Positions 51,679 to 60,909 of a stretch of 64,000 nt of DNA are shown here, one piece after another. The notes under the pieces are model-generated. The model was not told the DNA's origin. It was given only the letters and a program-made list of their open reading frames with translations, and did no database searches. Numbering within the stretch: the first letter of the stretch is position 1; each line of letters begins with the position of its first letter. Both the position numbers and the translations under genes were made by a program. The DNA comes from Solirubrobacterales bacterium (lineage in GTDB: Bacteria > Actinomycetota > Thermoleophilia > Solirubrobacterales > 70-9), in NCBI GenBank assembly GCA_020438355.1, contig JAGQUT010000009.1:1-64000 (forward strand), written 5' to 3'.

Positions 51679-51893
51679 CAAGGGTTGCGGTCTGTCTCAG
51701 ATCCGTTGTTGACGATCGCGTTCCACGGCGCGGCATCTGCGAACTCTCACTGGACCTTGAACCGGCCCGCGCCGACCTCGACGGATTTCTTGCCTTCGTC
51801 GAGGAGCGCCGCGATGCGTGGCAACTGCTGATGGGCTCGGTGACGGCGATCGCCAACTGGTGGAACGACCATCACGATGTCCCGCGTGAGTAG
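51679..51893 (+). pseudogene. Possible gene remnant between typA and the SulP gene
   Basis: In the 394-bp gap 51553-51946 one plus-strand frame reads 'LDGFLAFVEERRDAWQLL' and 'MGSVTAIANWWNDHHDVPRE' before a TAG at 51891-51893. It looks protein-like but lacks any usable start upstream. It may be the tail of a decayed gene; I cannot name the family. The rest of the gap shows only the typA terminator. Confidence 0.25.
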
Positions 51894-51946
51894 GTACTCG
51901 CCATGGTCATGGAGTTCGCCTCTGCTGGCCAGCGCTGGGACTCCGG

Positions 51947-53659
51947 TCACTGACCGGGACTTGAGTGTGAACTTTCGCCAGTCGGACTCACGGACCCGGA
52001 CGAAACCCCGGCCACCGCTTCCCTGATCGAGACATAGGCGTTGTCAAGCAGCTCCTCCATTCCGGTTGACCGGATCAGGTCCTCTACCTGACCCACGTCC
52101 CTCGCGATAGCGAGTTTCACTTCCTCTCGAGCCAGCTCTGCGGAAAGCGACTGGAGCATCAGGGCGCCGGTGAGGTCGATGAAGGGGACTGATTCCAGGT
52201 CGAGGACGACAGCCTCGGTTGACTCCCTGACCATGTCAGTGGCGGTGCTCTTGATCTGGTCGGCGTTAGCGAAGAAGAGTGCCGCCTCGACACGGATCAC
52301 GAGTACTCCGGGGTGCTCTCGCGCTTCTGGATGCCGCTTGACATCTCCCCAATGTCCTGAATGATCACCCAGCTCGCCCAGCCTGGTGAGGTGAGGCATC
52401 GAAGAGCGGTAAAGAAGCAGGCCCAGGGAGGCGACGATCCCGATGAAGAGGCCGGGCAGGATGTCAAAGACCATTACTCCGAGCAGCGCGGCGACGGCCG
52501 CAATGAAATCCGGACGGTTCGCGGGGTTCAGTTCGTTGCCGTAATCGAGGATCCGATAGTAGGTGCGGAGACTGTGAATATCGACCACGTGAACCAGGGC
52601 GGCAATCACGACTGCTGCCAGCGCCGCTTCCGGGAGCGACTCGAAAACGCTCGAGAAGAAGAGCATCGTCAGCACCACAAGCGCCGCCACCACGATGCCA
52701 ACCAGCTGTGAGCAGGCTCCGGCGGCGGCGTTTATCGCCGTCTTGGAGACGCTGCCGGTGACCACGAACCCGCCGGCCAGGCCGCCGGAGACGTTGGCCA
52801 TGCCCATCCCGACCAGTTCGCGGTTGGGGTCGACCTTCTCGTCATCGGACGGATTTGCCCCGGCGGACGCGAGGCCCTCGGCGAACCCAACGATCATCAC
52901 CCCTGCCGCCCCGACCATCAGAGCCCCCAGGTCGGCGAACCCTGCATCGGGAATGCTCGGTGAAGGCAGACCGCCCTCGATCGGGCCGATTATTGCCACA
53001 CCGTTGGCACCGAGATCGAAGGCCGACACCACGGCGATCCCGACCCCGACCGAAATCAGAGAACCGGGAATGGCGGGGTGGAAGTAGCGGCAGTAGAGAA
53101 TGAAGGCGAGACTGCCCAGGCCGATTGCCGCGGTCACCGGATCGATCTCGTTCAGGTTCGTTAGGAAGACCCAGACACGGTCGAAGAAGTCACCGTCGCT
53201 CGACTGGACCCCGAAGAGGTGGGGTACCTGGCCGGCGATGATCGTCAGGGCCAGCCCCGTGATGAACCCGCGCAGTACGGGGATGGAGATGAAGTTGACG
53301 ACGAAGCCGAGCCTCGCGATCCCGGCGACCACTGCAATGATTCCGATGCAGATGGCAAGTGCCGCAGTGGTCTGGGCGAAAGCACCGCTGTCGCCAGCGA
53401 CGATGCCGCCGACCACGGCTGCCGAAAGTGCCGCCGCTGCCGCGTTGGCCCCGGTGATCAGGTTCCGGGAGGTGCCGATAGCCGCGTAAAGCAGCAGGGC
53501 TCCGGGAGCGGCGTACAGCCCGACGATCGGCGACACGCCGGCGATGGTGGCGTAAGCGAGCGCCTCGGGGACGAGGACTGCCCACACCGTGAAGGCAGCA
53601 AAAAGGTCGGGTCTCAGCCACTCCCTCCGGTACGGCCTGATCGTCGTGAAGAGCCTCAC
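51947..53659 (-). CDS. SulP family anion transporter with STAS domain
   Basis: 570 residues. About twelve TM helices (to about 430) with SulP marks 'RPDLFAAFTVWAVLVPEALAYATIAGVSP' (about 17-45), 'IPVLRGFITGLALTIIAGQVP', and 'GMGMANVSGGLAGGFVVTGS', then a cytoplasmic STAS domain (about 440-550, 'VLDLESVPFIDLTGALMLQ'). Likely imports sulfate, bicarbonate or a related anion; the exact substrate cannot be read from sequence. Its start overlaps the FUSC gene by 4 nt, so the pair is an operon. Confidence 0.92.
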   Translation of the reverse strand: MRLFTTIRPYRREWLRPDLFAAFTVWAVLVPEALAYATIAGVSPIVGLYAAPGALLLYAAIGTSRNLITGANAAAAALSAAVVGGIVAGDSGAFAQTTAALAICIGIIAVVAGIARLGFVVNFISIPVLRGFITGLALTIIAGQVPHLFGVQSSDGDFFDRVWVFLTNLNEIDPVTAAIGLGSLAFILYCRYFHPAIPGSLISVGVGIAVVSAFDLGANGVAIIGPIEGGLPSPSIPDAGFADLGALMVGAAGVMIVGFAEGLASAGANPSDDEKVDPNRELVGMGMANVSGGLAGGFVVTGSVSKTAINAAAGACSQLVGIVVAALVVLTMLFFSSVFESLPEAALAAVVIAALVHVVDIHSLRTYYRILDYGNELNPANRPDFIAAVAALLGVMVFDILPGLFIGIVASLGLLLYRSSMPHLTRLGELGDHSGHWGDVKRHPEAREHPGVLVIRVEAALFFANADQIKSTATDMVRESTEAVVLDLESVPFIDLTGALMLQSLSAELAREEVKLAIARDVGQVEDLIRSTGMEELLDNAYVSIREAVAGVSSGSVSPTGESSHSSPGQ

Positions 53660-54738
53660 AGGCCCAGCTTCTCCCTTGCGTTTCGCACTTCCTTCAGGGC
53701 GTCATCACTGGACATCCCGAGGCTGAGCAGCAGGTCCGTCGCACCAGACCTGATCTGGCCGACGATCACGCTGACCGACAGGTTCGAAGTCTCCTTGAGC
53801 GCTGCGGTCGCTTTGGCCGCGGCCCGCAGCGCCGACTCCCTCGTTGCGGACCTGGCCGGCGATCCGCCCAGATGCTGGTCGAGGCGTGCCACGGCCGTGG
53901 CGAGATCCCGGATCGAGTCGGAAACAACCGGAGGAATGTGTTCGTCCAGGTCGATTGCCCTCTGGCAGCCCCTTGCCAGCACCCGCGTGTTGCGGATCAT
54001 CAGGTCGATCGGCTCGGCGGCTGCCGCCAGCTGGTCAACCCTTCCCCGTTTCCGGCGTCTGGTCGGAGCGAGAGAGATCGTCTCCTGTCCGGCCTCGACA
54101 GCGATCTTCATCTCCCTTACGGCCGGATCGAGTTCGCGTGCCCGCTCGAGGGCTGCAACGATCTCCTCGTGGCTGTGGTGATCGAGCGCGTCAGCGATGT
54201 CAACCAGAGTTCCGGAGAGCCGACTGAGCAGCGGCTCCAGGTAACGCCGGACCAGCCGAACCGGATCAACGGGAGTGATCGCGTTCGCAGCCAGGGCAAC
54301 CCCACCGCCGATCAGGGCGTCCACGAACCGGTGGGTTGATTCGGCGAGGTCAGGGGCGGGGAGGGTGGCCACCAGTACCGCTGAAATGGCGGCCTGGTTC
54401 ACCAGTAGGACGCCGCCACCGGAAAGAATCGCGGCGGACATCGCGAGACCGATGACCAGCATCAACTGCCAGGTTCCGGTGCCAACGACGAGCACGATCA
54501 GGTCGGCGACAGCGATGCCGATGGCCACTCCCAGAGCGACCTCGTATGCGCGGCGACCGCGCTGCTCGATCGCCAGACCGAGCACGAGGACGACCGCGAT
54601 CGGCGCGAAGAACGGCTCGTAGTGCCCGACGAGCCTGGTCGCAATCAGCCATGCGACCGCCGCCGCGACACCGATCTGGACGATCCGCCACGAAGCGAAC
54701 CGCAGCACCGAGAGCCGATCGTCAACCAGAGATCTCAC
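53656..54738 (-). CDS. FUSC-family (aromatic acid exporter-like) membrane protein
   Basis: 360 residues: about five or six TM helices in the first 150 residues, including 'WRIVQIGVAAAVAWLIATRL', 'FFAPIAVVLVLGLAIEQRG' and 'GVAIGIAVADLIVLVVG', then a long cytoplasmic helical part. The pattern matches the FUSC/DUF939-like group, related to AaeB efflux proteins. Export of small organic acids is inferred. Overlaps sulP by 4 nt (ATGA-type). Confidence 0.85.
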   Translation of the reverse strand: MRSLVDDRLSVLRFASWRIVQIGVAAAVAWLIATRLVGHYEPFFAPIAVVLVLGLAIEQRGRRAYEVALGVAIGIAVADLIVLVVGTGTWQLMLVIGLAMSAAILSGGGVLLVNQAAISAVLVATLPAPDLAESTHRFVDALIGGGVALAANAITPVDPVRLVRRYLEPLLSRLSGTLVDIADALDHHSHEEIVAALERARELDPAVREMKIAVEAGQETISLAPTRRRKRGRVDQLAAAAEPIDLMIRNTRVLARGCQRAIDLDEHIPPVVSDSIRDLATAVARLDQHLGGSPARSATRESALRAAAKATAALKETSNLSVSVIVGQIRSGATDLLLSLGMSSDDALKEVRNAREKLGL

Positions 54739-54775
54739 TGCCCAACTATCTCACTGCCGGGCGGCAACGAGCCGG

Positions 54776-55627
54776 TCAGCCCTCGAGCAGAAGCACGCTG
54801 TTGCCGGACGGGTCAAGGTGGAGCCCCGGCTCAAGACCGAAGTTATCGCTCCCGCGGAACAGCTCGAAATGGCGCATCCCGGCAGTACCTTCAGGTGCCT
54901 GCGGAGCGCCGATTCCCTGCCAGACGTTCACGGCGATGCGGTGAGGAAAACTTCCGCCAAGGGACATGTCCGCGAACCCGATGCCTGAAGCATCGAGGTG
55001 CCGCGTGAATCCGACTTCACTGTAGAACTCCTGGGCTGCTTCCAGGTCACCGACGTAGAGGTGGACATGGCCGATTCGAGTGCCCTCCGGCAGCGGCCCC
55101 GACAGGTCTCCCTCCCCGCGGTGGGAGAAGACCTCTTCGAGTCCGAGTGGCTCGGACATGTCGTGGCGGCGTCCTTCGGCGTCGATGATCGAGGGCCGTC
55201 CTCCCACCATGCCAAGTTCACGGACCCGGTCCGGCGTCTCGAAGCTGATCTCGACGTTGATCCCGTCCGGGTCATCCAGGTACGTGGCCCAGTGGAAGAT
55301 GTGGTCGGTCGGGGCATTCGGGTGCCTCGCCGCGAAGAGCCGACTCAGGATGCGGGCGAACTCGGCCTCCGAGGACATGTGGATTGCGAGGTGGTAGAGA
55401 CCCGAATACCCCCGGAGCACCGGACCGGTCGCACCGGGATGTAGAACCACCAACTCGGCGTCAGGCACCCCGAGTCGGACCGCACCCTGATCTGTCACGC
55501 CGAGCTCGGTCATCCCGATCAGGTCCCGCCAGAACACATGGGAACGTTCGAGGTCAGTGACGTTCAGGTGTACCGCCCCGTAACGGAGTCGGTCGTTGGT
55601 GGTGCTCTCGACTACCGAAGGTCTCAC
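54776..55627 (-). CDS. Two-module VOC protein, catechol 2,3-dioxygenase-like
   Basis: 283 residues, GTG start. Two VOC modules: 'RLRYGAVHLNVTDLERSHVFWR' start (about 13-34) with 'GLYHLAIHM' and 'YLDDPDGINVEISFE', and a second 'IGHVHLYVGDLEAAQEFYSE'. The layout matches CatE-type extradiol dioxygenases, with possible iron ligands His in each module and the final Glu. The C-terminal metal-binding segment is 'GLHLDPSGNSVLLLEG', in which the usual acidic ligand is not obvious. Activity therefore uncertain. Confidence 0.82.
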   Translation of the reverse strand: MRPSVVESTTNDRLRYGAVHLNVTDLERSHVFWRDLIGMTELGVTDQGAVRLGVPDAELVVLHPGATGPVLRGYSGLYHLAIHMSSEAEFARILSRLFAARHPNAPTDHIFHWATYLDDPDGINVEISFETPDRVRELGMVGGRPSIIDAEGRRHDMSEPLGLEEVFSHRGEGDLSGPLPEGTRIGHVHLYVGDLEAAQEFYSEVGFTRHLDASGIGFADMSLGGSFPHRIAVNVWQGIGAPQAPEGTAGMRHFELFRGSDNFGLEPGLHLDPSGNSVLLLEG

Positions 55628-55724
55628 CTGGAGAAGTTTCTCAGTTGGTTAACCACGTGGCAGTTCCATCCGTAAGAATCACGGCGGTGAAAGTTGATCC
55701 GGATCAGGTACTGGTAGCGGAGAG

Positions 55725-56765
55725 ATGAAACTGGGGGTCCTCACGGCGGGCGGAGATTGCCCGGGGCTCAACGCCGTCATCTGGGCAGTGACCCGCTCTG
55801 CGCTGGACGCGGATGACGAAGTAATAGGCATCCAGCACGGCTACGCCGGCCTTGCCGATCGTGACTACCTGGCTCTCGACCAAGCCTCCATCAAGGGACT
55901 CCTGGGCAGCGGCGGGACGATACTTGGCACCTCCTCCTTCGAACCGCATCGCGAAGGGGCGATCGAACGGATCAAGGAGTCGATGGAAGCAGACGGCATC
56001 GACGCTCTGATTTCGATCGGGGGAGAGCACACGATGGAGATCGGCAGACGAATCTTCACCGACGACGGTGTGCCGGTAATCGGCGTGCCCAAGACCATCG
56101 ACAACGATGTCAGCGGCACCGATTACACCTTCGGCTTTGACACGGCGGTCCAGACAGCAACCGACGCGATCGATCGTCTCCAGTCGACCGCGCAGTCCCA
56201 CGACCGGGTCATGGTCGTGGAAGTCATGGGTCGAAACGCCGGCTGGATCGCAGTTCATTCCGCGGTGGCGGGCGGAGCGGACGCGGTCGTGATCCCGGAG
56301 CTCGCGACCACAGTTGAAGAACTGGCCGAAGGAATCGAGTCGAGGCATCGGCGGGGCAAGAGCTTCTCGATCATCGTCGTCGCGGAAGGAGCGAAGCTGG
56401 TCTTCGGGGACGGAGTAGAGCGGCTTGTGCAACCAGTCGAGACGGTCGATGACTACGGGTACCCCAGGCTGGGAGGCATCGGCGCTGTCCTCGCCCGCGA
56501 ACTTGAACTTCGGACTGGCTTTGAGGCGAGAGTCGCGGTGCTGGGTCACATCCAGCGCGGAGGTACCCCGACGGCTACCGACCGGCTCCTCGCGACGCGT
56601 TTCGGGATCAAGGCCTACGACATGGCCAAGGCAGGTGAGTTCGGGCGAATGGTTGCCTGGCAAGGCAACGTGATCAGCTCGATCCCCCTCGAGGAAGCGG
56701 CGAAGGTCAAGCCGGTCGACCAGGCCACACTGGACATGGCCCGCAAGCTGTTCAGCTACTGCTGA
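55725..56765 (+). CDS. pfkA: 6-phosphofructokinase (group III, atypical donor motif)
   Basis: 346 residues. 'GVLTAGGDCPGLNAVI' (5-20), 'GSGGTILGTS' (61-70), catalytic 'PKTIDNDVSGTDYTFGFDTA' (122-141, base Asp126), 'VMGRNAGWIA', and 'LGHIQRGGTPTATDRLLA' identify PFK. Lys123 in place of Gly is the pattern of PPi-using and mixed group III enzymes. The donor loop is GGEHT (99-103) rather than GGDGS or GGDDT, so ATP versus PPi use cannot be decided. Divergent from the VOC gene, 97 bp between starts. Confidence 0.92.
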   Translation: MKLGVLTAGGDCPGLNAVIWAVTRSALDADDEVIGIQHGYAGLADRDYLALDQASIKGLLGSGGTILGTSSFEPHREGAIERIKESMEADGIDALISIGGEHTMEIGRRIFTDDGVPVIGVPKTIDNDVSGTDYTFGFDTAVQTATDAIDRLQSTAQSHDRVMVVEVMGRNAGWIAVHSAVAGGADAVVIPELATTVEELAEGIESRHRRGKSFSIIVVAEGAKLVFGDGVERLVQPVETVDDYGYPRLGGIGAVLARELELRTGFEARVAVLGHIQRGGTPTATDRLLATRFGIKAYDMAKAGEFGRMVAWQGNVISSIPLEEAAKVKPVDQATLDMARKLFSYC

Positions 56766-56770
56766 ACGAA

Positions 56771-58162
56771 TTAGCCCAGCTTGGGTGACTTCCAGGGCTC
56801 GGCGAGCTTGCCGGCAATAAGTTCGGGAAGCCCTTCGATCGGTACCCGGACCTGCTCCAGCGAGTCGCGGTCACGAAGGGTGACCTGGCCGTCTTCCCTG
56901 GTGTCGAAGTCAACCGTGATCCCCCAGGGGGTTCCGATCTCGTCCTGGCGGCGGTAGCGCTTGCCGATCGATCCCCCCGAGTCGTACTCGGTCTGGATTC
57001 CGGCCTTCCTGAGCGCAGCATTGATCTCCTGCGCTGTCTCCGGCATGCCTTCCTTGTTGAAGAGCGGCATGACCGCAACCTTGATCGGGGCGAGGCGGGG
57101 GTGCAGCTTCAGGACGGTGCGTTCGCGCCCCTCGACTTCCTCGACGTCGTAGGCATCGACCAGGAAAGCGAGGGCAGCGCGGTCGGCTCCCGCGGCGGGC
57201 TCGATCACATGGGGGATGTACCGCTCGCCGGTCTGCTGGTCGAAGTACTCGAGCTTCTCGCCGGAGTGCTCCTGATGCTGGGTAAGGTCGAAGTTGCCGC
57301 GGTTGGCGATTCCCTCGAGCTCCGACCAGCCGATCGGGAAGAGGTATTCAACGTCAGACGTTCCGGACGAGTAGTGGGAAAGCTCATCGGCTTCGTGCGG
57401 CCGAACCATCAGGAAGTCCGGGCGAATGCCCAGCTCCAGGTACCAGTTGTGGCGAATCTCGACCCACTTTTCCCACCACTGCTGGGCTTCGGCGGGAGGC
57501 ACGAAGAACTCCATCTCCATCTGCTCGAATTCGCGGGTGCGGAAGATGAAGTTGCCCGGGGTGATCTCGTTGCGGAAAGACTTGCCAACCTGGGCAATCC
57601 CGAACGGCGGCTTCTTGCGGGCGAAGTTGAGGACGTTCTTGAAGTTGATGAAGATTCCCTGCGCAGTCTCGGGGCGCAGATAGACCGAGTTCCCATCATC
57701 GGCCACCGGTCCCATGTGGGTTTCGAACATCAGGTTGAAGTTCCGCGGCTCCGAGAGCTCGCCACCACACTCGGGGCAGACGATCGGGTCGTCGTAGTTG
57801 CCGCCCTTTTCGACGTTCGCCTCCCGCAGGTGGTCTTCACGCCAGCGTCGCTTGCATTCACCGAGGCACTGGACCAGAGGATCCGTGAACCCGGCCAGGT
57901 GCCCGGATGCCTCCCACACCTTGGGGTGCTGGAGGATGGCCGAGTCGAGGGCGACGATGTCGTCCCGTTCGACCAGCATTGACTTCCACCACTCGTTCTT
58001 GACGTTGTTCTTGAGCAGAACCCCGTAATGGCCGTAGTCGTAGGTCGAACCGAGGCCGCCGTAGATCTCCGAAGAGGGGAAGACGAAACCGCGGCGCTTG
58101 GCTAGCGCGACGATCTCTTCCATGGTGACTTCGGTGTTCTTGTCGGTGGCGTAATCGCTCAT
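56771..58162 (-). CDS. glyS: Glycyl-tRNA synthetase (alpha2 type)
   Basis: 463 residues. Class II synthetase of the homodimeric eukaryote-like type: 'RRGFVFPSSEIYGGLGSTYD', 'LRPETAQGIFINFKNVL' (motif 2 region), 'FRNEITPGNFIFRTREFEQM', 'GIANRGNFDLTQHQEHSG', 'VIEPAAGADRAALAFLVDAY' (motif 3) and the anticodon-binding domain with 'RYRRQDEIGTPWGITVDFDT'. A zinc-binding C...C / CPECGG pair is in the insertion (about 95-135). Convergent with pfkA, 5 bp apart. Confidence 0.97.
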   Translation of the reverse strand: MSDYATDKNTEVTMEEIVALAKRRGFVFPSSEIYGGLGSTYDYGHYGVLLKNNVKNEWWKSMLVERDDIVALDSAILQHPKVWEASGHLAGFTDPLVQCLGECKRRWREDHLREANVEKGGNYDDPIVCPECGGELSEPRNFNLMFETHMGPVADDGNSVYLRPETAQGIFINFKNVLNFARKKPPFGIAQVGKSFRNEITPGNFIFRTREFEQMEMEFFVPPAEAQQWWEKWVEIRHNWYLELGIRPDFLMVRPHEADELSHYSSGTSDVEYLFPIGWSELEGIANRGNFDLTQHQEHSGEKLEYFDQQTGERYIPHVIEPAAGADRAALAFLVDAYDVEEVEGRERTVLKLHPRLAPIKVAVMPLFNKEGMPETAQEINAALRKAGIQTEYDSGGSIGKRYRRQDEIGTPWGITVDFDTREDGQVTLRDRDSLEQVRVPIEGLPELIAGKLAEPWKSPKLG

Positions 58163-58217
58163 GGCGTCAAAGGTATCGGGACGCAGAGAGCAGCGCGCTG
58201 CGATAATCAGACCCGCA

Positions 58218-58562
58218 ATGCCGATTTACGAATACAGACGCGAGGACGGAACCACTTTCGAAGTGATGCAGTCGATCACCGAGGATGCCTTGACCGTCTG
58301 CCCGACTACAGGGCAGAAAGTCACCAAGGTCCTTCATTCGCCAGCTATTCACTTCAAGGGGTCCGGCTTCCACAACACCGACTACGGAACCCGCAAGGGC
58401 AACAAAGCGAAGGCTGCCGCCGAATCAGCCAAAAAGGACTCGGGCTCTTCGGACTCCGGTTCGTCCGGATCGTCAACCGAATCCTCGTCTTCAAGCCCGG
58501 GCTCGTCGGATTCAGCTTCCGGAACCGGCTCCGCGGCAAAGTCTGCTTCCAAGACCGACTAG
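58218..58562 (+). CDS. FmdB-like protein lacking its zinc cysteines
   Basis: 114 residues from the ATG at 58218; the family start MPxYEYR fixes it. The N-terminal FmdB fold is readable ('YEYRREDGTTFEVMQSITED', 'HFKGSGFHNTDYG'), but the two CxxC pairs of normal FmdB zinc ribbons are reduced to a single Cys28 (CPTTGQ). The rest (about 60-114) is a Ser/Gly/Ala low-complexity tail. Divergent from glyS, 55 bp between starts. Confidence 0.88.
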   Translation: MPIYEYRREDGTTFEVMQSITEDALTVCPTTGQKVTKVLHSPAIHFKGSGFHNTDYGTRKGNKAKAAAESAKKDSGSSDSGSSGSSTESSSSSPGSSDSASGTGSAAKSASKTD

Positions 58563-58643
58563 CCAGCCAAAGGCTCCGCCGGTCATCGAGATGCCAGTTG
58601 TTGGCGATAATCGCCAACAATCCGCATCTCACTGTTCTCCAGG

Positions 58644-59930
58644 TCAGCTTTCGAGGGCCGCTGCGGCGCGCTGGCGCTCTGACTCGGGAATCTCCAGGCT
58701 GCCTCCCGGCCCGTTGCCTGAGGGAATCAGGACATCCGGCTTGGAGGAGCCGGCGAACACCGTCGACAGGGCGAGCTGGGGGAGGGTGACGAAGCCCATG
58801 TCGGAGACGAAGGCCTTCGGTGCCGTCCAGCCGATGATCGGACCCTTGATGAAGTTGTAGGGCAGCCGGAGGGGATCGGTCAGCCTTTCCTTGATCCCGT
58901 TCATGACCAGCTGCTGGGCGGCGGCACGATCGAGATCGTCATAGCCCTCGGTGAATGCGCTCGGTTCGGTGCCCGGACAGGGGCTGGGCTTCCTGGTCCT
59001 CGCGTAGGCGAGAGCGGTTTCGCCGTCGAGGGTGTTCGAACCTTTCTGGAGGTCAATCGACCAGCCACCGTTGGCTTCGCCTCCCGAGATGTCCGCACAG
59101 AGTCTGACCGGCACATCCACCTTCACCCCGCCGATCGCGTCGATGAAGTCCTCGAAGCCGGTGAAGTTCAGGATCACGACGTGATCGATCGTGATGCCGA
59201 GGAAGTCCTCGACGGTCTGGATCTGGAGGGCTGCCCCGCCAAACGCGTAGGCCGCATTGATCTTCTGGGAGTCCTGGCCGGGGATCGCCGCGAAGCTGTC
59301 CCGGGGGATGCTCAGTTTCTTGAACTTCGCGCCACCGGCCCGGACCACCATCAGGGTGTCGGCCCGGGCGCCCGCGCAGCCGTCGTGCGGGGCTTCACCC
59401 TCTGCCTGCTGATCGTAGCAGCGCTCTTCCTGGGCGGCACCCGGCTCGAGAGTGTCCGGAGGCCGGGAGTCGGTTCCGATGATCAGGATGTTCTGAGGGT
59501 TGGTCAGGATCCAGGGACTTCCACCGAGGGCGTCCTTGGCGTCGCCGGAAAGCTTCATCGACTGGATCTGGGCGGAAACACCGAAGGCGAGAAAGCTGAG
59601 CACGAGCCAGCCAAACATCGCCAGGAGAACCCACTTCAGCCATCGTTTGCCTCCCCGGCCGCTGCGCCCGCCCTTTCGCCCGAAAGAGGGACGCCTCGGG
59701 CCGGGCGATCCGTACCGGTCACCACCCCGGCCGGAGCCGGAGCGGTGGACTTCGTAGGGTAGGTCCTGCCGGTCGGACCGGGTTGCCCTCTGTCGATCCG
59801 CCGCCTGCTTCTCTTTCCCGCTCAGGGAGCCGAGATCGGGCTTGCGGAACCGCGAGAACAGCCCCCGACGGGAGCGATAGACGTTGTAATCGGGCCGGTC
59901 CGGATCCGGCTTGTTACCTGAAGAAGGCAT
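58644..59930 (-). CDS. LCP (LytR-CpsA-Psr) family glycopolymer ligase
   Basis: 428 residues. A ~95-residue basic, Gly/Arg-rich cytoplasmic N-terminus, one TM helix (about 95-117), and the LCP domain: 'ILIIGTDSRPPD', 'RADTLMVVRAGGAKFKKLSIPRD', 'KINAAYAFGGAALQIQTVED', 'ALAYARTRK' and 'GYDDLDRAAAQQLVMNGIKE' contain the conserved Arg/Asp residues that bind polyprenyl pyrophosphate. Such enzymes attach teichoic acid-like or arabinogalactan polymers to peptidoglycan. Only 22 bp separate its start from the divergent ROK gene. Confidence 0.92.
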   Translation of the reverse strand: MPSSGNKPDPDRPDYNVYRSRRGLFSRFRKPDLGSLSGKEKQAADRQRATRSDRQDLPYEVHRSGSGRGGDRYGSPGPRRPSFGRKGGRSGRGGKRWLKWVLLAMFGWLVLSFLAFGVSAQIQSMKLSGDAKDALGGSPWILTNPQNILIIGTDSRPPDTLEPGAAQEERCYDQQAEGEAPHDGCAGARADTLMVVRAGGAKFKKLSIPRDSFAAIPGQDSQKINAAYAFGGAALQIQTVEDFLGITIDHVVILNFTGFEDFIDAIGGVKVDVPVRLCADISGGEANGGWSIDLQKGSNTLDGETALAYARTRKPSPCPGTEPSAFTEGYDDLDRAAAQQLVMNGIKERLTDPLRLPYNFIKGPIIGWTAPKAFVSDMGFVTLPQLALSTVFAGSSKPDVLIPSGNGPGGSLEIPESERQRAAAALES

Positions 59931-59952
59931 GAAGAGTTAAGAATGGTGGCTG

Positions 59953-60909
59953 ATGGCGCAAGTTGAATCAATCGGGGCTGATCTGGGTGGTACGAAGCTT
60001 GCCGTCGGTGTTGTCGATGGGCGGCCCGAAGCCCTTTGGAAAGAAGAAGTGCCGTCCAAAGGTTATTCGCAGGAAAGGGTCGTGGACCTGCTTACGACCC
60101 AGATCAACAAGGCCCACGAAGCCCGTCCCGATGCGAAGTCGGTCGGTATCGGAATCCCCGCAACCCTGGACTACGAGACCGGTCACGCGATCAGCACCGT
60201 GAACCTCGACCTGGAGGATCTGCCGATCCGCGAAATGGTCTCCGAAGGCGTGCATCTGCCGGTCGCGATCGACAACGACGGAAACCTCGCGATGCTCGCC
60301 GAGGCGCTCTACGGTGCCGCGCGCGGAACCCGTCACGCCCTGTTGCTCACGATCGGCACCGGCATCGGCGGGGGCATCTGGCTGAACGGCGAGATCTACC
60401 GTGGCTCGACCGGCGCCGGTGCCGAGCTTGGCCACCTGGTCGTCGAGATCGACGGACACCCCTGCCAGGGCAACTGCCCCAACCGCGGCTGCGTCGAGGC
60501 GATGGCCTCCGGAACCGCGATCGGTCGCCACGGAAAGGAGGCAGCCGAACGTGAACCCGACTCCCTGCTCGGTCAACGGCTGGCCGCGGGCGAGAGCATT
60601 GACTCGAAGGTGGTGAACGAGGCTGCCGTGCAGGGTGACGAGGCCGCCCTCGGCGCGATCGACCTCGCCGGCCATTACCTCGGACAGGCCCTCGTCAGCC
60701 TTGCCAATGTCTTCCAGCCCGAGATCATCGTGCTCGGTGGCGGTGCCATCGCCTTCGGAGAGCTGCTCATAGAGCCTGCCCGGCGGGAAGTGGAGAAGTA
60801 CGCCCTCAACCCGATGAACGAGACCAGGGTTGTTGCCGCCCAGCTGGGGCCGGCCGCCGGAATGATCGGCGCGGCAGCTTACGGCCGCATGGAAGCCGAG
60901 GCCGGCTGA
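59953..60909 (+). CDS. ROK family sugar kinase (glucokinase-like)
   Basis: 318 residues. ATP-binding 'IGADLGGTKLAVGVVDG', catalytic 'AIDNDGNLAMLAEALYGAAR', 'LTIGTGIGGGIWLNGEIYRG', and the zinc motif 'HPCQGNCPNRGCVEAMASG', a variant of CxCGxxGCxE with extra residues between the first two cysteines. Most likely phosphorylates glucose for the glycolytic PFK encoded nearby. Its stop overlaps the rsmI start by 1 nt. Confidence 0.92.
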   Translation: MAQVESIGADLGGTKLAVGVVDGRPEALWKEEVPSKGYSQERVVDLLTTQINKAHEARPDAKSVGIGIPATLDYETGHAISTVNLDLEDLPIREMVSEGVHLPVAIDNDGNLAMLAEALYGAARGTRHALLLTIGTGIGGGIWLNGEIYRGSTGAGAELGHLVVEIDGHPCQGNCPNRGCVEAMASGTAIGRHGKEAAEREPDSLLGQRLAAGESIDSKVVNEAAVQGDEAALGAIDLAGHYLGQALVSLANVFQPEIIVLGGGAIAFGELLIEPARREVEKYALNPMNETRVVAAQLGPAAGMIGAAAYGRMEAEAG

